Assembly: GCA_965227805.1 (NCBI GenBank)
Contig: CBDDGJ010000003.1
Coordinates: 434,001 to 498,000 of the forward strand
Source: CBDDGJ01 sp965227805
Lineage (GTDB): Bacteria; Pseudomonadota; Alphaproteobacteria; RS24
Length of the DNA: 64,000 nucleotides
Direction of reading: 5' to 3'
Shown: positions 62,228 to 64,000 of the stretch, one piece after another
Layout: the number at the start of each line of letters is the position of its first letter
Numbering within the stretch: position 1 is the stretch's first letter
The notes under the pieces: model-generated
The model's input: the letters and a program-made list of their open reading frames with translations, nothing else
Database searches by the model: none
What the model was told of the DNA's origin: nothing
Translations under genes and position numbers: made by a program

Positions 62228-63169
62228 TTACGGTTTCGCGGTTAATTTCATAAACACAGTTTCCAAATCTGCCCCATGGCTGGTGAGGTCGGCAATGGTG
62301 ATGCCAGCAGTGTTTATTTTTTCCAGCACGGTCTGTGCGCTTATTTCGGCAGGGTTAAAGCCCACAGCCAATTTTCCTTCCGCATCAAGGCTGCACGCCA
62401 GCCCCTCAATCTGTGGGGCGGTCGCAAGCGGGCGTTCGGGGCGAATGATAAAGATCTTATTATCAATTTGTTGTAAAAGGGTTTGTGTGTCATCGCAGGC
62501 AATCAGTGTGCCTTGGTCGATAATGGCGATTTTATCGCATAAGGCTTCAGCTTCTTCCAGATAATGCGTGGTGAGTAAAATCGTTACACCGTTTTTATTA
62601 AGCGTGCTGATATAATCCCATAGCTGCTTGCGTAATTCAATATCTACACCGGCGGTGGGTTCATCCAGCACCAAAATGGGCGGGCGATGTACCATGGCTT
62701 TGGCCACCAGCAAGCGCCGCCGCATACCGCCCGAAAGTGTGCGCGCATAGGCATGTGCCTTATCGGCAAGGCCAAGGGCTGCGAGAATATCCATTGTGTG
62801 GCGGTCACGCTTGGCCACGCTATAAAGGCCGGCTTGTAATTCCATGGCTTCTGCGGGGGTAAAAAAGGGGTCGATATTCAGCTCTTGCGGCACAATGCCA
62901 ATGCTGGCGCGCGCCTGACGCGGATTTTTATCAATATCAAAGCCCCATATATCCACCGTGCCAGACGTCTTTAACACCAGCCCAGCCAGCATATTGATAA
63001 AGGTTGACTTGCCTGCTCCGTTCGGCCCCAAAAGCGCAAAAAACGAACCCGCCGGAATATCCAAATCAATACCTTTTAGCGCATGTTTGGCGGGCTGATT
63101 ATTGGCGGGGGCATAGATTTTTTCTATATTTTTTGCACGAATGGCATATTTTACATTTTGTTCACTCAT
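62228..63169 (-). CDS. ABC-2 type transporter ATP-binding protein
   Basis: The 313-residue ATPase has Walker A in ALLGPNGAGKSTFINML, the signature LSGGMRRRLLVAKAMV, Walker B in ILVLDEPTAGVDIELRKQ and the H-loop in LLTTHYLEEAE. It resembles YadG/NodI-type subunits that pair with ABC-2 permeases. No permease is adjacent; the ABC-2 permease at 32719-33549 is the only candidate in this window. The start at 63169 avoids a TTG extension. It is convergent with the amidohydrolase gene. Confidence 0.9.
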   Translation of the reverse strand: MSEQNVKYAIRAKNIEKIYAPANNQPAKHALKGIDLDIPAGSFFALLGPNGAGKSTFINMLAGLVLKTSGTVDIWGFDIDKNPRQARASIGIVPQELNIDPFFTPAEAMELQAGLYSVAKRDRHTMDILAALGLADKAHAYARTLSGGMRRRLLVAKAMVHRPPILVLDEPTAGVDIELRKQLWDYISTLNKNGVTILLTTHYLEEAEALCDKIAIIDQGTLIACDDTQTLLQQIDNKIFIIRPERPLATAPQIEGLACSLDAEGKLAVGFNPAEISAQTVLEKINTAGITIADLTSHGADLETVFMKLTAKP

Positions 63170-63250
63170 GCAATACAGTTTAACATTGAATTTGCCTTTC
63201 GACAAATAGGTTTTATGCTATGAATAAAATCAAAAAAGGGTGAGAGATTT

Positions 63251-64000
63251 ATGCTGACAAAAAATGATCATTTATATTTGATTGACGGGTCGGGCTATAT
63301 TTTTCGTGCCTATCATGCTTTACCCCCTTTAACCCGCCAATCGGATGGTTTGCCGGTGGGGGCGGTTTCGGGCTTTTGCAACATGCTAACCAAATTGCTG
63401 GATGAAACACAGGCCAGCCATTTGGCCGTGATTTTTGATGCCGCAGGCAAGAGCTTCCGCAATGATATTTACCCCGATTATAAGGCGCACCGTCCCGATG
63501 CGCCTGAAGACCTTGTGCCACAATTCTCTCTTATCCGTGAGGCGGTGCGTGCCTTTGGCTTGCCTGCGATTGAACTGAAAGGGTTTGAAGCGGATGACCT
63601 TATCGCCACCTATGCACGTGCTGCCCAGGCGGCTGGCGCACGGGTGACAATTATTTCCTCCGATAAGGATTTAATGCAATTGGTCGGGGATAATATTGAT
63701 ATGCTCGATACGATGAAAAACCGACAAATAGGCGTGGCAGAGGTGGTCGAGAAATTCGGTGTTGCGTCGGAAAAGGTCGTAGATGTGCAAGCCCTTGCCG
63801 GCGATAGTGTGGATAATGTGCCGGGTGTGCCGGGTATCGGTATTAAAACGGCGGCACAACTCATAGATGCGTTTGGCGATTTAGATACGCTTTTGGCACG
63901 CGCTGGCGAGATTAAACAAAATAAACGGCGGGAAAACTTAATCGAATTTGCCGAACAGGCGCGCATTAGCCGCGATTTGGTGCGCTTGAGAACCGATGCC
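63251..64000 (+). CDS. polA: DNA polymerase I, 5' part only (cut by window edge)
   Basis: The first 250 codons of polA encode the 5'-3' exonuclease domain that removes RNA primers during lagging-strand repair. LYLIDGSGYIFRAYHALPPL, VIFDAAGKSFRNDIYPDYKAHR, EADDLIATYA, IISSDKDLMQLV and the helix-hairpin-helix DNVPGVPGIGIKTAAQLI are all visible. The polymerase domain lies beyond the window. A GAGAG site precedes the ATG. Confidence 0.96.
   Translation, partial: MLTKNDHLYLIDGSGYIFRAYHALPPLTRQSDGLPVGAVSGFCNMLTKLLDETQASHLAVIFDAAGKSFRNDIYPDYKAHRPDAPEDLVPQFSLIREAVRAFGLPAIELKGFEADDLIATYARAAQAAGARVTIISSDKDLMQLVGDNIDMLDTMKNRQIGVAEVVEKFGVASEKVVDVQALAGDSVDNVPGVPGIGIKTAAQLIDAFGDLDTLLARAGEIKQNKRRENLIEFAEQARISRDLVRLRTDA

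Noticed and set aside
1..64000. CRISPR arrays, rRNA genes or prophage
   Set aside because: No regularly spaced short repeats, rRNA sequence or phage structural genes were found on either strand by reading.

Overview
The window looks like chromosomal DNA of a marine-type alphaproteobacterium. This rests on an aa3 cytochrome oxidase operon with ctaG and SURF1, a CtrA-type and a GcrA-type cell-cycle regulator, the order rpmH-rnpA-yidC-engB-argB-HAD-dapD-dapE, a Coq4-type ubiquinone protein and a moderate-GC, AT-tolerant codon use. A SAR116-like or related lineage is a guess from gene content, not proven. Coding density is high, with many 1- and 4-base overlaps between neighbours.

Layout. 1-1.2 kb: tldD (cut by the left edge). 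1.4-10.6 kb: coxB-coxA-ctaB-coxF-like-ctaG-coxC-DUF983-SURF1-thrC, then a membrane protein and a DsbD-alpha-like periplasmic protein. 10.6-12.2 kb (minus): kdsB-pheA. 12.4-18.6 kb: membrane-anchored cytochrome c, then a YejABEF-type peptide ABC importer. 18.7-23.4 kb: an MFS transporter, a divergent CtrA-like regulator on the minus strand, then mnmA-rpoN. 23.6-24.9 kb: metY-type sulfhydrylase.

24.9-28.6 kb is the only clearly accessory stretch. It holds the remains of a fic gene followed by a truncated gene. The fic gene was interrupted by an element with 65-bp inverted ends and 8-bp target duplications whose only gene is a GIY-YIG nuclease. That gene was in turn interrupted by an IS3-family insertion sequence. 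Removing the two insertions in turn restores each reading frame across its junction. Next to it lies a strongly structured, possibly transcribed, intergenic region with its own promoter-like box and terminator (28.31-28.53 kb).

28.6-33.5 kb: TusA, ArsC-like and Coq4 genes, tRNA-Leu(UAA), a lipoprotein metallo-hydrolase, an SH3 protein, gcrA and an ABC-2 permease. 33.55-33.97 kb is a gene-free convergent gap with two diverged copies of a 42-bp structured repeat. 34-41.6 kb (minus): the rpmH-to-dapE block. 41.7-48.6 kb: a DmpA-type peptidase, a VOC protein, an ABC exporter, a MATE exporter, a hypothetical protein and an acyl-CoA dehydrogenase. 48.6-62.2 kb: a catabolic region with a GPH-type transporter, esterase, three enoyl-CoA hydratases, a gamma-carbonic-anhydrase-like protein, a GMC oxidoreductase, a DsbA-fold isomerase, an acyl-CoA-dehydrogenase-like enzyme and an amidohydrolase, interspersed with a rhomboid protease, a CBS protein and tandem beta-barrel paralogs. 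62.2-64 kb: an ABC-2 ATPase and the start of polA, cut by the right edge.

The most interesting signals are the nested insertion in fic with its GIY-YIG-only element, the candidate structured RNA at 28.3-28.5 kb, the paired repeats near 33.8 kb and the CtrA-like regulator with a partly eroded acidic pocket.
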